DNA from: Ensifer adhaerens
GTDB lineage: Bacteria; Pseudomonadota; Alphaproteobacteria; Rhizobiales; Rhizobiaceae
Direction: 5' to 3'
DNA: 64,000 nt
Assembly (NCBI RefSeq): GCF_028993555.1
Contig: NZ_CP118612.1
Location: forward strand, 558,001-622,000
Positions 54,684-63,837 of this stretch are shown here, piece by piece (the stretch's first letter is position 1; each line of letters begins with the position of its first letter). The notes under the pieces are model-generated. The model saw only the letters and a list, made by a program, of their open reading frames with translations. It made no database searches and was not told the DNA's origin. The translations under genes were made by a program, and so were the position numbers.

Positions 54684-54779
54684 AAGGTTGCGACTGCGAG
54701 ACGCCACATCTAGACCGTGCGAGTTGCCTCCATTTGCGAGAGGCTCGACCCGACCCACCAGAGCCGGAGTAGAGATCGC

Positions 54780-55496
54780 ATGAATGAACGAAGGATTTTT
54801 GAACGCCTGATTGAACTTTGTCAGGTTCGCTCATCGCCGAGCGCGCTTACCAACGCACTCGAAGGATTGGCAAGGGCAGCCGGATTTGACTGCTACGCCT
54901 ACTTTCGTGCGCATCCGAACGATTGCCGGGTGTTCAGCAACTACCCGGAGGAATGGCAGAGGGTCTATCTTGCGCGTTCCTACATGACGCTTGATCCAGT
55001 CGTCACGACCGCCAAGAGGAGCACGCAGGTGTTTTGGTGGTCGGTCGACGAGATGCGGCCACGCGTTAGCCCGGAGCTCCGGCGCTTCTACACAGAAGCC
55101 GCCGACTTCAACATCAAGTCCGGGCTTTCTGTTTCGGTGTCAGCGGGGTTCGGGCGGTTTGCCATCCTGACCTTTGCGTCCTCCAAGCTCGGCCGGCCCG
55201 AAAACTGCCTGCGCGGCGAAACGTCGGCCCTCGGCATAACGGCGGCTGCCGCCCTGCATACCAAGATGGTAGAAGTCGGCCGTCCTTCAAACGCCGTGAG
55301 CGCTCTTGGCCTCTCAGGCATTGAGCTTTCTTGCATGAGATGGTCGGCCGAAGGCAAGACGATGCGGGAAATCGCCGACATTCTCGGCATGACGTATTCG
55401 GGCGTGCGCCATCATGTCGATGGGGCGAAACTGAAACTTGGTGTCGTCAATATCAAGCAGGCGACCGCTGCGGCGACGAGACGAAGGCTGATCTGA
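54780..55496 (+). CDS. traR: TraR-type quorum-sensing regulator of conjugation
   Basis: A 238-residue LuxR-type protein that aligns along its length with Ti-plasmid TraR. The acyl-homoserine-lactone pocket residues are present: Tyr55, Trp59, Tyr63, Asp72 and Trp87 (SNYPEEWQRVYLARSYMTLD, VFWWS), followed by EAADFNIKSGL. The C-terminal GerE domain covers about residues 175-238. With autoinducer from TraI it should activate the tra and trb operons. GGAG lies 11 bases before the ATG. It is convergent with trbI (14 bp gap). No traM antiactivator gene is visible nearby. Confidence 0.88.
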   Translation: MNERRIFERLIELCQVRSSPSALTNALEGLARAAGFDCYAYFRAHPNDCRVFSNYPEEWQRVYLARSYMTLDPVVTTAKRSTQVFWWSVDEMRPRVSPELRRFYTEAADFNIKSGLSVSVSAGFGRFAILTFASSKLGRPENCLRGETSALGITAAAALHTKMVEVGRPSNAVSALGLSGIELSCMRWSAEGKTMREIADILGMTYSGVRHHVDGAKLKLGVVNIKQATAAATRRRLI

Positions 55497-55510
55497 GCGA
55501 GCCTGATGGT

Positions 55511-56791
55511 TCAGCGGTAGGTGCCGGGGAAGATGATGTCCTGGTCGACGAGGACGTTGAACATGTAGCCCGGGCGGATGCGAAGTGTCGGCTGCACGTC
55601 GAGGTTCTTGCCGATCGTGCGCTCAGCGACCCGGCCGAAGGTCTCTGCAAAACTGCGGCGAGCAGAATCCGAGGCTGTGTCCCGGTCGCGTTCACGGCCA
55701 TCTGATGGAAGCGACATGTCGATACCAACTCCAATGAGTGCGACAAGGGCTGCGGAACCGAAAGTTCTCAATATGTGCCGGTCAACCTTGTCCTTGAAGC
55801 CGCCGTATCCTGTGGCATCTGTGCCGGCCATTCCTCCGAGCTGTAGCGTGGCTCCGTTCGGAAAAATGAGATCCGTCCAGATCGCCAGCACGCGCGATTG
55901 GCCGAAGGCAACTTCAGAGTCGTAGCGGCCGAAAAGCTTTGCGCCTTGGGGGATGAGGAGATGGCGTCCTGTGGCGCTGTCGAAGATCGGCCGGCTCACC
56001 TGCGCCGAAATGCGGCCCGGAAGATCGGAATTGATGCCGGAGATCAGCGTCGCCGGAATGACCGAGCCGCGCTTCAGTTCGAAAGGTGATTGCGCCGGCA
56101 AGACCCCGTTCGGCAGGTAGCCAAGTTCCTTGATGTCGGTATTGAAGAATGCTTGCTTTGAGGCTTGGCCATTTGGGTCGGCGCCGAACCCCTCCGCCAT
56201 CGCCTTTGCGTAGAGGTCCGATCCTCGTTGCTGCGACATTGGGATCTCGGGATCGCTGATGTCACTGCCGGCATTCTTATCTCGCACGCCGGCAATCGCA
56301 ACGGTAAGCGGAGAGTCGAGTGCCGCGTCCCTGGCCTGAAGGCGCGCCATGTCCTGTCTGTGGCGTTCCCGAAGAAGCTGCTCCTTGCGCTCGCGTGCGA
56401 GCTGATCCAGCCAATCGCCGTCGTTTTCCAGGTTCCGGCGATCGGCGGTCGCAGGCTCAGGCGCCGCGGCGTTCGAAGTCGTTTTCATTTCCGGCGCGGG
56501 ACCGTCCGCCAGGGGACGTGTGCTCGGGTTTGCACTCACCGTGGCATCCACCGGTTCGGCGATGATACCGTCGACGATTCCACGCTTCAGGTTTTCCGCA
56601 AAGGTCGATGCAGAGCCGTCCGAGGACGCTTCGGGTCCGGTATCGGATCGGGTTCCAAGACCTCTTGAGGAAAGACCAACGACGATTGCTGCCAGGACGA
56701 TGAGTGCCATTGTGCCTGCCACGAGGAGCGGAAGCCGGTTGACCCGTTTGATGTGTCTCTGGGGGCTCGAGAGCTGCAGCGATTGGACCAT
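55511..56791 (-). CDS. trbI: TrbI conjugal transfer protein (VirB10-like)
   Basis: A 426-residue protein of the VirB10/TrbI family. It has a short cytoplasmic start, one membrane helix (about residues 20-41), a long proline/alanine-rich periplasmic stretch and a conserved C-terminal beta domain (about 225-426; KRGSVIPATLISGINSDLPG, GRHLLIPQGAKLFGRYDSEV). It bridges inner and outer membranes in the mating-pair channel. It is the last gene of the trb operon and ends 14 bp from traR on the opposite strand. Confidence 0.93.
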   Translation of the reverse strand: MVQSLQLSSPQRHIKRVNRLPLLVAGTMALIVLAAIVVGLSSRGLGTRSDTGPEASSDGSASTFAENLKRGIVDGIIAEPVDATVSANPSTRPLADGPAPEMKTTSNAAAPEPATADRRNLENDGDWLDQLARERKEQLLRERHRQDMARLQARDAALDSPLTVAIAGVRDKNAGSDISDPEIPMSQQRGSDLYAKAMAEGFGADPNGQASKQAFFNTDIKELGYLPNGVLPAQSPFELKRGSVIPATLISGINSDLPGRISAQVSRPIFDSATGRHLLIPQGAKLFGRYDSEVAFGQSRVLAIWTDLIFPNGATLQLGGMAGTDATGYGGFKDKVDRHILRTFGSAALVALIGVGIDMSLPSDGRERDRDTASDSARRSFAETFGRVAERTIGKNLDVQPTLRIRPGYMFNVLVDQDIIFPGTYR

Positions 56792-56800
56792 TGCCGCCTC

Positions 56801-57241
56801 CTAAAGGTCTCGCGCTACGGCAAGCGGTGTCGTTGGTTCTGCGCCTCCGGGGTTTGTCCGGTAGGCGCGCGTCAATGTCAGGTTCGGCGTGGAGATGCGG
56901 GCGAGCACGAGGTCTTCGAAAGCTGTTAGATCGTAGGCGACGGTAGTTGCCGCCTTCATTGCCTTCGCGTCGCTTGGCTGCTGGACAACCGAGTAGCCCC
57001 AAAGCGACAGTGCAGTTGCAAGCGCTGCGCGGGATTGGTCACTGCTTGCTGAAAGGTGCACTTCCGGCAGTTGCTGGTTGTCAATCGTTTCAACGAAACG
57101 GCTCGCCATGTCACCGGCAATGGCGCTTTCGGAATTTCCAGAGATCTCGCCAGGGCGCGTATCGACCGTTTGCGAAGATGGGGCGGTCTGGCAGCCGCTG
57201 ACGAGTGCGGCAAGCAGAAGAGGTTTGATCGAACGGTTCAT
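56801..57241 (-). CDS. trbH: TrbH conjugal transfer lipoprotein
   Basis: A 146-residue lipoprotein. The signal peptide ends in a lipobox, LVSGC, placing the lipid-bearing cysteine at residue 17. The rest is a soluble periplasmic domain. TrbH is part of the outer-membrane side of the mating channel together with TrbG and TrbI. It lies between trbG and trbI with gaps of 4 and 9 bp, as in Ti plasmids. Confidence 0.88.
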   Translation of the reverse strand: MNRSIKPLLLAALVSGCQTAPSSQTVDTRPGEISGNSESAIAGDMASRFVETIDNQQLPEVHLSASSDQSRAALATALSLWGYSVVQQPSDAKAMKAATTVAYDLTAFEDLVLARISTPNLTLTRAYRTNPGGAEPTTPLAVARDL

Positions 57242-57245
57242 GGGC

Positions 57246-58070
57246 CTACCCTCCCCTCTTGATCGTGATTTTCTCCTGGCGCCAGCCGACGCCAGAGATC
57301 AGCACGGCTCGGTCTATGTCGACGTCGACGGTCATTAGGCCGTGTTTCATCCGGTAATTGACCGTCCTGTTCTGTCCGCCGGAAACGACGAATAGGACAG
57401 GCGCATCCTGGGAAGAAATCGATTTGGGGAATTGAATGTAGGTCTTCTGGCCGTCGGAATAGACGCGCGTCGGCTTCCAACGAGCGCGACCGCTGATCGT
57501 GTAGGTGAAGTTCAAAGCTTCCGCGGTGACGCCCACATTCCCGGCCTCCAGGCGGGCGTTCGCATCCGCAAGGCTTGCGGACCTGTCTTCGGGATAGGCG
57601 AACCCGACCCGTGCCATGTAAAGGGTCGGGTGAGACTTCAGCTGCAGATGATAGGTGCGTCGCGAGGTTGTTACGACCATCGAGGTGGTGATACCAGGTT
57701 CCGATGGTTTGACGACCAGGTGGATCGCCTGATCGCCGGCGGCACCTGACGTTGCGGCCTCGATCTTCCATCGCACGGTATCGCCGACGAGAACGTCCCT
57801 GACGATCTCGCCCGACTGAAGCTCGATGTCGCAAACCTGGAGCGGCGAGCAGACGACCGACGGCTGGCTTGCGCCATAAAGAAAAATGACCTTGCCGTCC
57901 GGTCCCGTGGTCGTGACGCCGGCCGCCGTGCGCCATTTCGCCGACATTGCCGCTGCCTTTGCCTCTTTTCCCGTGATTGCTTCGGCCCGAACAGGCCCGC
58001 TGAGCAGCGCCGAGCTCAAGCCCAGGGCCAGGATGGTTGCCTTGTCGAATTGCACCCGACGTCCCCCCAT
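57246..58070 (-). CDS. trbG: TrbG conjugal transfer protein (VirB9-like)
   Basis: A 274-residue VirB9-type protein with an N-terminal signal peptide (about residues 10-29, ending GPVRAEA). The C-terminal domain (about 185-274; [34 protein letters not shown]) is typical of VirB9/TrbG/CagX. It forms the outer-membrane core ring with TrbI and TrbH. It begins 5 bp after the trbF stop. Confidence 0.92.
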   Translation of the reverse strand: MGGRRVQFDKATILALGLSSALLSGPVRAEAITGKEAKAAAMSAKWRTAAGVTTTGPDGKVIFLYGASQPSVVCSPLQVCDIELQSGEIVRDVLVGDTVRWKIEAATSGAAGDQAIHLVVKPSEPGITTSMVVTTSRRTYHLQLKSHPTLYMARVGFAYPEDRSASLADANARLEAGNVGVTAEALNFTYTISGRARWKPTRVYSDGQKTYIQFPKSISSQDAPVLFVVSGGQNRTVNYRMKHGLMTVDVDIDRAVLISGVGWRQEKITIKRGG

Positions 58071-58075
58071 TTTCG

Positions 58076-58738
58076 TTAAAGCTGCGCCGTCCAGTCGAGA
58101 TCCTTTAGGTAGAGACCGATCGGGTTGAGACGGATCACGGCCTCATCCTGGGGCGCCGTAAGCGTCACGGTCGCAATGCCACGGAACCGACGCACGGCCG
58201 TCTCCTTTCCCGCGCGGTCACGTTCGAATTCAGTCCAGTCGACCTGGAAGGTCTGGTTCGACAGCGCCACGACGTTGTTTACCTCGATCGCGACGGTCGC
58301 GCGCTGCGCCCTTCCAAACGGCGAGTTGTCGCGGAACCAGGCGTTCACCTTTCCGGTCGATGGATCGGCGCTTCTGAGATGCGCGTAGGTTCGGTCGATA
58401 TACTGCTTCTGGACGACCGCGTCGGGCGTTACGGAGCGCAAGCTCGCGAAGAACCCAGCGAGCGAGGCGCGCACGACGCGCTGATCGGCATAGTCGATCT
58501 GCTCGGGGAAGCCAGCACTGACCGATGCGCCCAGTTTGTCGACCTCGACGATATAGGGGACGAGCTTCACTTTCGAACTCTGATAAAGCCCGTAGCCGAA
58601 ACCGATGATCGCGACTGCCATGGCGCTCGTTCCAACGATCTGCCAAGCGATCGCTGCGCGCACATACGAGCCGTAGCGCTCGTTCCATTCCTGTCGCGCG
58701 GCAAGGTAAGGGTTGTCGGGGGCGTCTCTGGCGGCCAT
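58076..58738 (-). CDS. trbF: TrbF conjugal transfer protein (VirB8-like)
   Basis: A 220-residue bitopic protein with one membrane helix (about residues 31-53) and a periplasmic VirB8-type domain ([21 protein letters not shown]-like segment [14 protein letters not shown]). It is an assembly factor of the inner-membrane part of the type IV secretion channel. It lies between trbL and trbG in the standard order. Confidence 0.92.
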   Translation of the reverse strand: MAARDAPDNPYLAARQEWNERYGSYVRAAIAWQIVGTSAMAVAIIGFGYGLYQSSKVKLVPYIVEVDKLGASVSAGFPEQIDYADQRVVRASLAGFFASLRSVTPDAVVQKQYIDRTYAHLRSADPSTGKVNAWFRDNSPFGRAQRATVAIEVNNVVALSNQTFQVDWTEFERDRAGKETAVRRFRGIATVTLTAPQDEAVIRLNPIGLYLKDLDWTAQL

Positions 58739-58758
58739 CGGCAGGATCCTTTTGAGCT

Positions 58759-59946
58759 TCAGCGGTGTTCGGATTGCTGTGGTGAACTCCGGGGCGTACC
58801 CGCAGGGCTGCCATCAAGTTTCGCGTTCGCAAGCCCCATCAAGGACGCGGCGTGAGCGCCGGGCGCACCAATCGCCTTGTCCTTTGCAGCTGAACCGGCC
58901 GCGCGTGCGCTTGCACTGGCCCCTTGCGCCATACCGCGGAGCGTCGACCCAACCATCGATGCACCGGCTGCACGGGCGGCTTGCGCTGCAGCGATGCCGG
59001 CCGCAGCACCTCCGGCGGCGAGGAACCCTGCGCCGGTCGCAAAGGAGGCCGCCTGTCCGCCATGGCGAATGGCTTCCATGCCGCCGGAGACCGACGCTCC
59101 CTGGACAACACCCTGAAGGATGTTCGGGACATAGATCGCGATGATGAAGACGACGACCGAGATACCCGCGATCGCAAGCGTCGTGACGAACTGCTGCGTG
59201 TCTGCGACCGGAGCAAGTGCCAAACCGAGCAGCACCTCCGAACCGATGCGGGCAATCATTACCAGGGCCATCAGTTTCAAGCCAACGCTGAAGGCGTAGA
59301 CGAGATAGCGCACGGCGAAGTCCTTGGTGTGCGAGGATCCACCAAGTCCGAGCATGATCATTCCGGCCAGCAGGCCGACATATGCTTCGACCATGATCGC
59401 CACGAAGATTGCGGCAACGAGCGAGAAGGCGATGACGACGACGACCATGGCCAGAACGGCGGCGATTGCCAGGGCATTGTCCTCGAAAAGCCCGAACTGG
59501 ACCTGCTTCGACATCTGCGAAGCGACGCGAATTCCAGCGTCGAAGATGTCGGCCGGTGAGGCCGAGCCGCCGCCGGCGCCGATCTGGAAGAGACTGTCGA
59601 TAACCGCTTTCGCGAAGTCTGGCCCCTGCTCGAGCACGAACGCGAAGAACCCGACGAACATGATCCTTCGGACGAGCTCGGCAAACCAGCCGTCAAGTGA
59701 TGCTGCCTGCAGCGCAAGCCAGATCGCGGCGAGCGCGACCTCGATGCCGGCGAGGATCCAAAACAGTGAACGCGCGGCCGCGATCGCGCTTGCTTCCCAA
59801 CCCTTCGCAGCAGCGGCGATCTGATTTTCGAGCTCGGTCAGAGCGCTTCCGTCCTGAGCTTGAGCGTCCATCACGGATCCAAATATCAAGCAACATGGGA
59901 CGAAGGCCCACCTCGCAAGCGACAAGGGGGATACGGCTCCGGTCAC
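58759..59946 (-). CDS. trbL: TrbL conjugal transfer protein (VirB6-like)
   Basis: A 395-residue polytopic membrane protein with a signal-like N-terminus and at least five membrane helices between about residues 55 and 280. The C-terminal 100 residues are Ala/Gly/Ser-rich and probably cytoplasmic or disordered. TrbL matches VirB6 and forms the inner-membrane pore. It overlaps trbJ by 4 bp, with no room for the trbK gene that lies between them in Ti plasmids. Confidence 0.92.
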   Translation of the reverse strand: MTGAVSPLSLARWAFVPCCLIFGSVMDAQAQDGSALTELENQIAAAAKGWEASAIAAARSLFWILAGIEVALAAIWLALQAASLDGWFAELVRRIMFVGFFAFVLEQGPDFAKAVIDSLFQIGAGGGSASPADIFDAGIRVASQMSKQVQFGLFEDNALAIAAVLAMVVVVIAFSLVAAIFVAIMVEAYVGLLAGMIMLGLGGSSHTKDFAVRYLVYAFSVGLKLMALVMIARIGSEVLLGLALAPVADTQQFVTTLAIAGISVVVFIIAIYVPNILQGVVQGASVSGGMEAIRHGGQAASFATGAGFLAAGGAAAGIAAAQAARAAGASMVGSTLRGMAQGASASARAAGSAAKDKAIGAPGAHAASLMGLANAKLDGSPAGTPRSSPQQSEHR

Positions 59947-60737
59947 CAGCGAAGCTCCATCTTCTGTCCGCGCGGAGCGGTTTGAGCCGGCGCCCCAAAG
60001 AAGCGCTCGCGCCTGGCTTGAGCCAGATCCTCATCTGTCTGGTCGCTTTGGTACCAGGTTGCCATCATCGTCATCTGCTGTGAGACAAGACCTCGCAGCT
60101 TTTGCATCTGCCCGACCTGTTCGGCTGCAATCTGATGACCGACTTGCAGCGCCTTCATCTGACCGTCGGAGGTTTCCGAGAGGGTGCGAAGCGAGCGCAT
60201 CGTCGTCTCCTCGCTCGAAAACTGGTCTGCTGTGAGGCTTGCAGCCTTGAGCGTGCCGGCGATCGTGCCGCGATTTGTCGCCGACCAGGCCTGGTAGCTG
60301 GACGAGAACGTTTCCCCGTCCGGCAGGTCGGTCCTGTAGTCGGCATAACTTGCAAAGCGCTGGCGAAGGACGTCGTCCGCATTGCCCATTGAAAAAGCGA
60401 TGCCTTGCCCGGTGTCTACGACCTTCTGCAAGCGTTTCAGGTCCGCTTCGACCTTGCCCCATGCATGCTGAGGCAGTCGCGCGGTGTTTTGCAGCATGTT
60501 TTCGTAGATCCTCAACTGGTTCTGGATCTGCTCGGCGAGCTGGCCGATCTGCTTCACTTGGTTTTCGATCTGGATACCGGACTTTTCGAGGAGATTGATG
60601 AGCTCGGCATTGTTGGCGAGCTGTGTCCACTCCGTGGCGACGCCCGTTGCCCCGCCGGCGGCGGTCGGCGAAGCGGTCGATAATGTTGCGACGACCAGGG
60701 CGAGACGTTCAACTATCCGCAAGAAGCGTTTCCGCAT
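59943..60737 (-). CDS. trbJ: TrbJ conjugal transfer protein (VirB5-like)
   Basis: A 264-residue secreted protein: signal peptide (about residues 1-28, ending SPTAAG), then long helices (LLEKSGIQIENQVKQIGQLA, EQIQNQLRIYENML) typical of TrbJ/VirB5, which sits at the pilus tip. It overlaps trbE by 29 bp at its start and trbL by 4 bp at its end. In Ti plasmids trbJ is followed by trbK, which is missing here. Confidence 0.9.
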   Translation of the reverse strand: MRKRFLRIVERLALVVATLSTASPTAAGGATGVATEWTQLANNAELINLLEKSGIQIENQVKQIGQLAEQIQNQLRIYENMLQNTARLPQHAWGKVEADLKRLQKVVDTGQGIAFSMGNADDVLRQRFASYADYRTDLPDGETFSSSYQAWSATNRGTIAGTLKAASLTADQFSSEETTMRSLRTLSETSDGQMKALQVGHQIAAEQVGQMQKLRGLVSQQMTMMATWYQSDQTDEDLAQARRERFFGAPAQTAPRGQKMELRW

Positions 60738-63183
60738 CGGGAATTCCTCTCAGTTTGAGCCATTCGACCGGCCAGCTTCGGCCGTGCTCGAGATGAAGCG
60801 CGCGAATGCGCTTCAGGTCGTCCTTGCCGGCGGCGCCGACAAAGGCGAGAGCCAGAGGACCGAGTGCCATGTCGAAGAGGCGCCGCCCCTCTGGCGAGGT
60901 GACGTAGTAGTCCCGCTTCGGCGTGGACGCGGCGACGATCTCGATCTGGCGGTCGTTGAAACCCATGCGTTCATAGAATTCCCGGGCTCCGGGCTGACGG
61001 GCTGCTGCATTTGGCAGGCATATCTTCGTTGGGCAGCTTTCTCGCAGCACGTCGATAATGCCGGATCGTTCCGCATCCGAGATCGACTGGGTTGCGAGCA
61101 CCACGGCACAGTTTGCCTTTCGAAGGACCTTCAGCCATTCGCGGATGCGCTCGCGAAATAGCGGATGGCCAAGCATGAGCCAGGCTTCGTCGAGGATGAT
61201 GAGGCTCGGCGCACCGGTGAGCCGCTTCTCGATCCGGCGAAACAGATAGGTCAGGACCGGAACAAGGCTTCGTTCACCGAGGACCATCAGATGCTCGATC
61301 TCGAACGCCTCAAATGCGCCCAGCGACAACGTGTCGATTTCCGCGTCGATGAGAGCACCCAGGGGACCATCGATGGTGTAGTGCTGCAACGCGTCCTTGA
61401 TCGCCTTGAGCTGCACGCCGCTCACGAAGTCAGATAATGAACGTCCTGACGCCGTGGCCATAAGCGTGATCTGACGCGAAATAGCGTTGCGTTCTTCGGG
61501 GCCGATCGAGGCTCCCTGCAATTCGGCGAGGGTTTCCACCCATTGGCAGGCCCACGCCCTATCCCCCTCCCCTTCCAGATCGAGGAGCGGGCAGAAGCAC
61601 AGACCGGGTGCCTCTCCGTCGGCACCAATTTCATAGTGACCACCGCCGACTGCAAGCGTCAGGGGCAGCATCGAACGCCCCTTGTCGAAGATAAAAACCT
61701 GGGCGCCGACGTAACGGCGAAACTGTGCCGCGATCAAAGCAAGCAGCGTCGACTTGCCAGACCCCGTCGGCCCGAACACGAGGGTGTGGCCAATGTCGTC
61801 AACATGCAGGTTGAACCGAAAGGGTGTTGATCCGGATGCCACCTGAAGGAGCGGAGGCGAGTTCGGCGGCAGATACGGGCACGGCGCAAACGGGTTTCCG
61901 GCCCAGACCGTGTTGAGCGGGATCAGGTCGGCGAGATTGCGCGTGTTGATCAGTGGTTCTCGCACGTTGCAGTACCAATTGCCAGGCAGGCTTCCGAGAT
62001 AGGCTTCCGTGGCATTGAGTGTCTCGATACGCGCGCCGAACCCTTCGACCTGCACCGCCTGACGGACCAGTTCGCACTTGTCGCGGACCTCGGGTTCGTC
62101 GGCTCCGAAAACAATGACGACTGGCGTGTAGTAGCCGTAAGCGACCAGTTCGGAAGACGCCTGGGCGATGGCGTCTTCGACCTCGGCGACCATTGCAATC
62201 GCATCCTGATCGATAGACCTGCCCTCCGTCTGGAAAAGCTGATCGAAGAAGGGACGTACTTTCTGCTGCCACTTCTTGCGGGTGCGCTCGAGTCGTTCAC
62301 GTGCTTCCTGCGCATCGAGAAAGATGAAACGGGAGGACCAGCGATAGGCCATTGGAAGGCGGTCGAGGCCGTTCAGGATGCCAGGCCAGCTCTCGGACGG
62401 TAACCCATCGATGGCGACGACGCCCAGGTGGCGATTGTCGACCAGAGGCGTGAGCCCGTGCTGAAACTCGGCCGTTACCAGCCAATCCAGATAGAATGGG
62501 ATATCGGGCAATCGGATTGGATGGTTTTCGCCGCTGATGCAGAAGCGGATGAACTGGAAGAGTTCGTCGAAGCGCTCCTTGCGCCCGTCGTCGGCTGGAT
62601 TGAGTTCCCGTGTCGCCATGCGGCGCAGCGAGATCCAGTTGGCGAGATACTGTTCAACTTCGCGGACACGAGTTCGGAAAAGATCAAGCGCTGTGTCGGC
62701 AAAGCCTCTCTTTCGGCTTTCGGGATCCGCGTAGACGTATTTTCCGAGACCACTGCGGCGCTGTTCGATCGGGCGCTGCGTGAGAATGAGCGCATGGCGG
62801 CTCTCGAAATGCGTCCCTTCCCTTTCGAAATGCGCCCGCCGCTCGGCTTCGATCGCCCGTGTCACCGGATCAGGGAAATGGGAGCGTTCGGCCGACGGAT
62901 AGGCGGTCGCCTCCACACGCACGGCCTCGACCTGGATCATCCAGCCGGAACCCAACCGCGCCAGAACGGCATTGATCTGGCGGGATATCTCGTTGCGCTC
63001 GAGGTCCGTGGCGCTTTCGCTGTCGGGACCTGCAAAATACCAGCCGGCCATCAGAGAGCCGTCCTTGAGCAGGATGATGCCGTTGTCGACCAGGCCGGCA
63101 TAGGGAACCAGGTCAGCAAAGGAAGGGTCGGGTGACCTGAAGCGTCGAAGGTTGACCATGGCGCGCTTCAACCTTTGCGCCAT
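60709..63183 (-). CDS. trbE: TrbE conjugal transfer ATPase (VirB4-like)
   Basis: An 824-residue ATPase of the VirB4/TrbE family that powers pilus assembly and DNA transfer at the inner membrane. Walker A is GPTGSGKST (residues 471-479), Walker B is LIILDEAW (661-668), and a later ATQSISDAERS motif is typical. The N-terminal half is the conserved CagE/TrbE domain. It overlaps trbD by 16 bp and trbJ by 29 bp, so expression is tightly coupled. All key residues are present. Confidence 0.95.
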   Translation of the reverse strand: MAQRLKRAMVNLRRFRSPDPSFADLVPYAGLVDNGIILLKDGSLMAGWYFAGPDSESATDLERNEISRQINAVLARLGSGWMIQVEAVRVEATAYPSAERSHFPDPVTRAIEAERRAHFEREGTHFESRHALILTQRPIEQRRSGLGKYVYADPESRKRGFADTALDLFRTRVREVEQYLANWISLRRMATRELNPADDGRKERFDELFQFIRFCISGENHPIRLPDIPFYLDWLVTAEFQHGLTPLVDNRHLGVVAIDGLPSESWPGILNGLDRLPMAYRWSSRFIFLDAQEARERLERTRKKWQQKVRPFFDQLFQTEGRSIDQDAIAMVAEVEDAIAQASSELVAYGYYTPVVIVFGADEPEVRDKCELVRQAVQVEGFGARIETLNATEAYLGSLPGNWYCNVREPLINTRNLADLIPLNTVWAGNPFAPCPYLPPNSPPLLQVASGSTPFRFNLHVDDIGHTLVFGPTGSGKSTLLALIAAQFRRYVGAQVFIFDKGRSMLPLTLAVGGGHYEIGADGEAPGLCFCPLLDLEGEGDRAWACQWVETLAELQGASIGPEERNAISRQITLMATASGRSLSDFVSGVQLKAIKDALQHYTIDGPLGALIDAEIDTLSLGAFEAFEIEHLMVLGERSLVPVLTYLFRRIEKRLTGAPSLIILDEAWLMLGHPLFRERIREWLKVLRKANCAVVLATQSISDAERSGIIDVLRESCPTKICLPNAAARQPGAREFYERMGFNDRQIEIVAASTPKRDYYVTSPEGRRLFDMALGPLALAFVGAAGKDDLKRIRALHLEHGRSWPVEWLKLRGIPDAETLLADS

Positions 63184-63467
63184 GGCGTCGATGTCGGGCG
63201 GTAGATGCGGCGGTAGCGAATATGGCGCAAATAGACCTTGCGCATGAGCGGATCTTCCTTGGCCATATGCCTCAAGATACCCATTGCGAGGACCCAGCCG
63301 GCGAGCCCGATCAGTGCCGAATAGACGGTCAGGACGACGAAGATCAGAATGACCGTCGCAAGCCCAGTCACAAGCACGAGTTCACGGTCTGCACCGAGCA
63401 AGAGGTTGGGTCGCGAGAGCGCGCGATGGATGCGGTTTCGCTCAAGAAGGCAGACGGCCTCACGCAT
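63168..63467 (-). CDS. trbD: TrbD conjugal transfer protein (VirB3-like)
   Basis: A 99-residue inner-membrane protein with two close hydrophobic segments (about residues 29-65; [20 protein letters not shown]). This fits VirB3/TrbD, a partner of the VirB4 ATPase. I start at ATG 63467 because the family N-terminus ([20 protein letters not shown]) begins there. It overlaps both trbC and trbE. Confidence 0.9.
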   Translation of the reverse strand: MREAVCLLERNRIHRALSRPNLLLGADRELVLVTGLATVILIFVVLTVYSALIGLAGWVLAMGILRHMAKEDPLMRKVYLRHIRYRRIYRPTSTPWRKG

Positions 63468-63837
63468 TGCCTGCCCATCCCTTCGTTTGGGGGTGGGAGG
63501 ATTTGATAATGGTTGCGTCAGCAACAGATGCGCCGGTGGCGCCGAACAGCTGGACGATCTGGGTGGCACCCAGAAGCACGCCGGCGACAAGGACGACATA
63601 GACCAGACGGCGGGCAAAGTCGTTGAGTTCCCCGCCGAAGATCAACATGCCACCTGCAATCGCGACTGCGGCAAGCGCGATGTAACCGGCGACAGGGCCG
63701 GTAATCGACTCCTGGATGCGTTCGAGCGGACCTTCCCAAGGCAGGCCACCGCCAGAGCCTGCGAACGCCGGATCGCTGCTCAAGACCAGAGTGAGGCCGG
63801 CAAGGACTACCGTCGCCAGTTTAACGTCATGCCGCAT
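63460..63837 (-). CDS. trbC: TrbC pilin precursor (VirB2-like)
   Basis: A 125-residue pilin precursor with a signal peptide (about residues 1-28; [20 protein letters not shown]) and two further hydrophobic helices (about 52-75 and 82-105). TrbC is the major pilus subunit; TraF at the left end of the window is expected to process it. ATG 63837 overlaps the trbB stop codon region and gives the normal length. Confidence 0.9.
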   Translation of the reverse strand: MRHDVKLATVVLAGLTLVLSSDPAFAGSGGGLPWEGPLERIQESITGPVAGYIALAAVAIAGGMLIFGGELNDFARRLVYVVLVAGVLLGATQIVQLFGATGASVADATIIKSSHPQTKGWAGNA

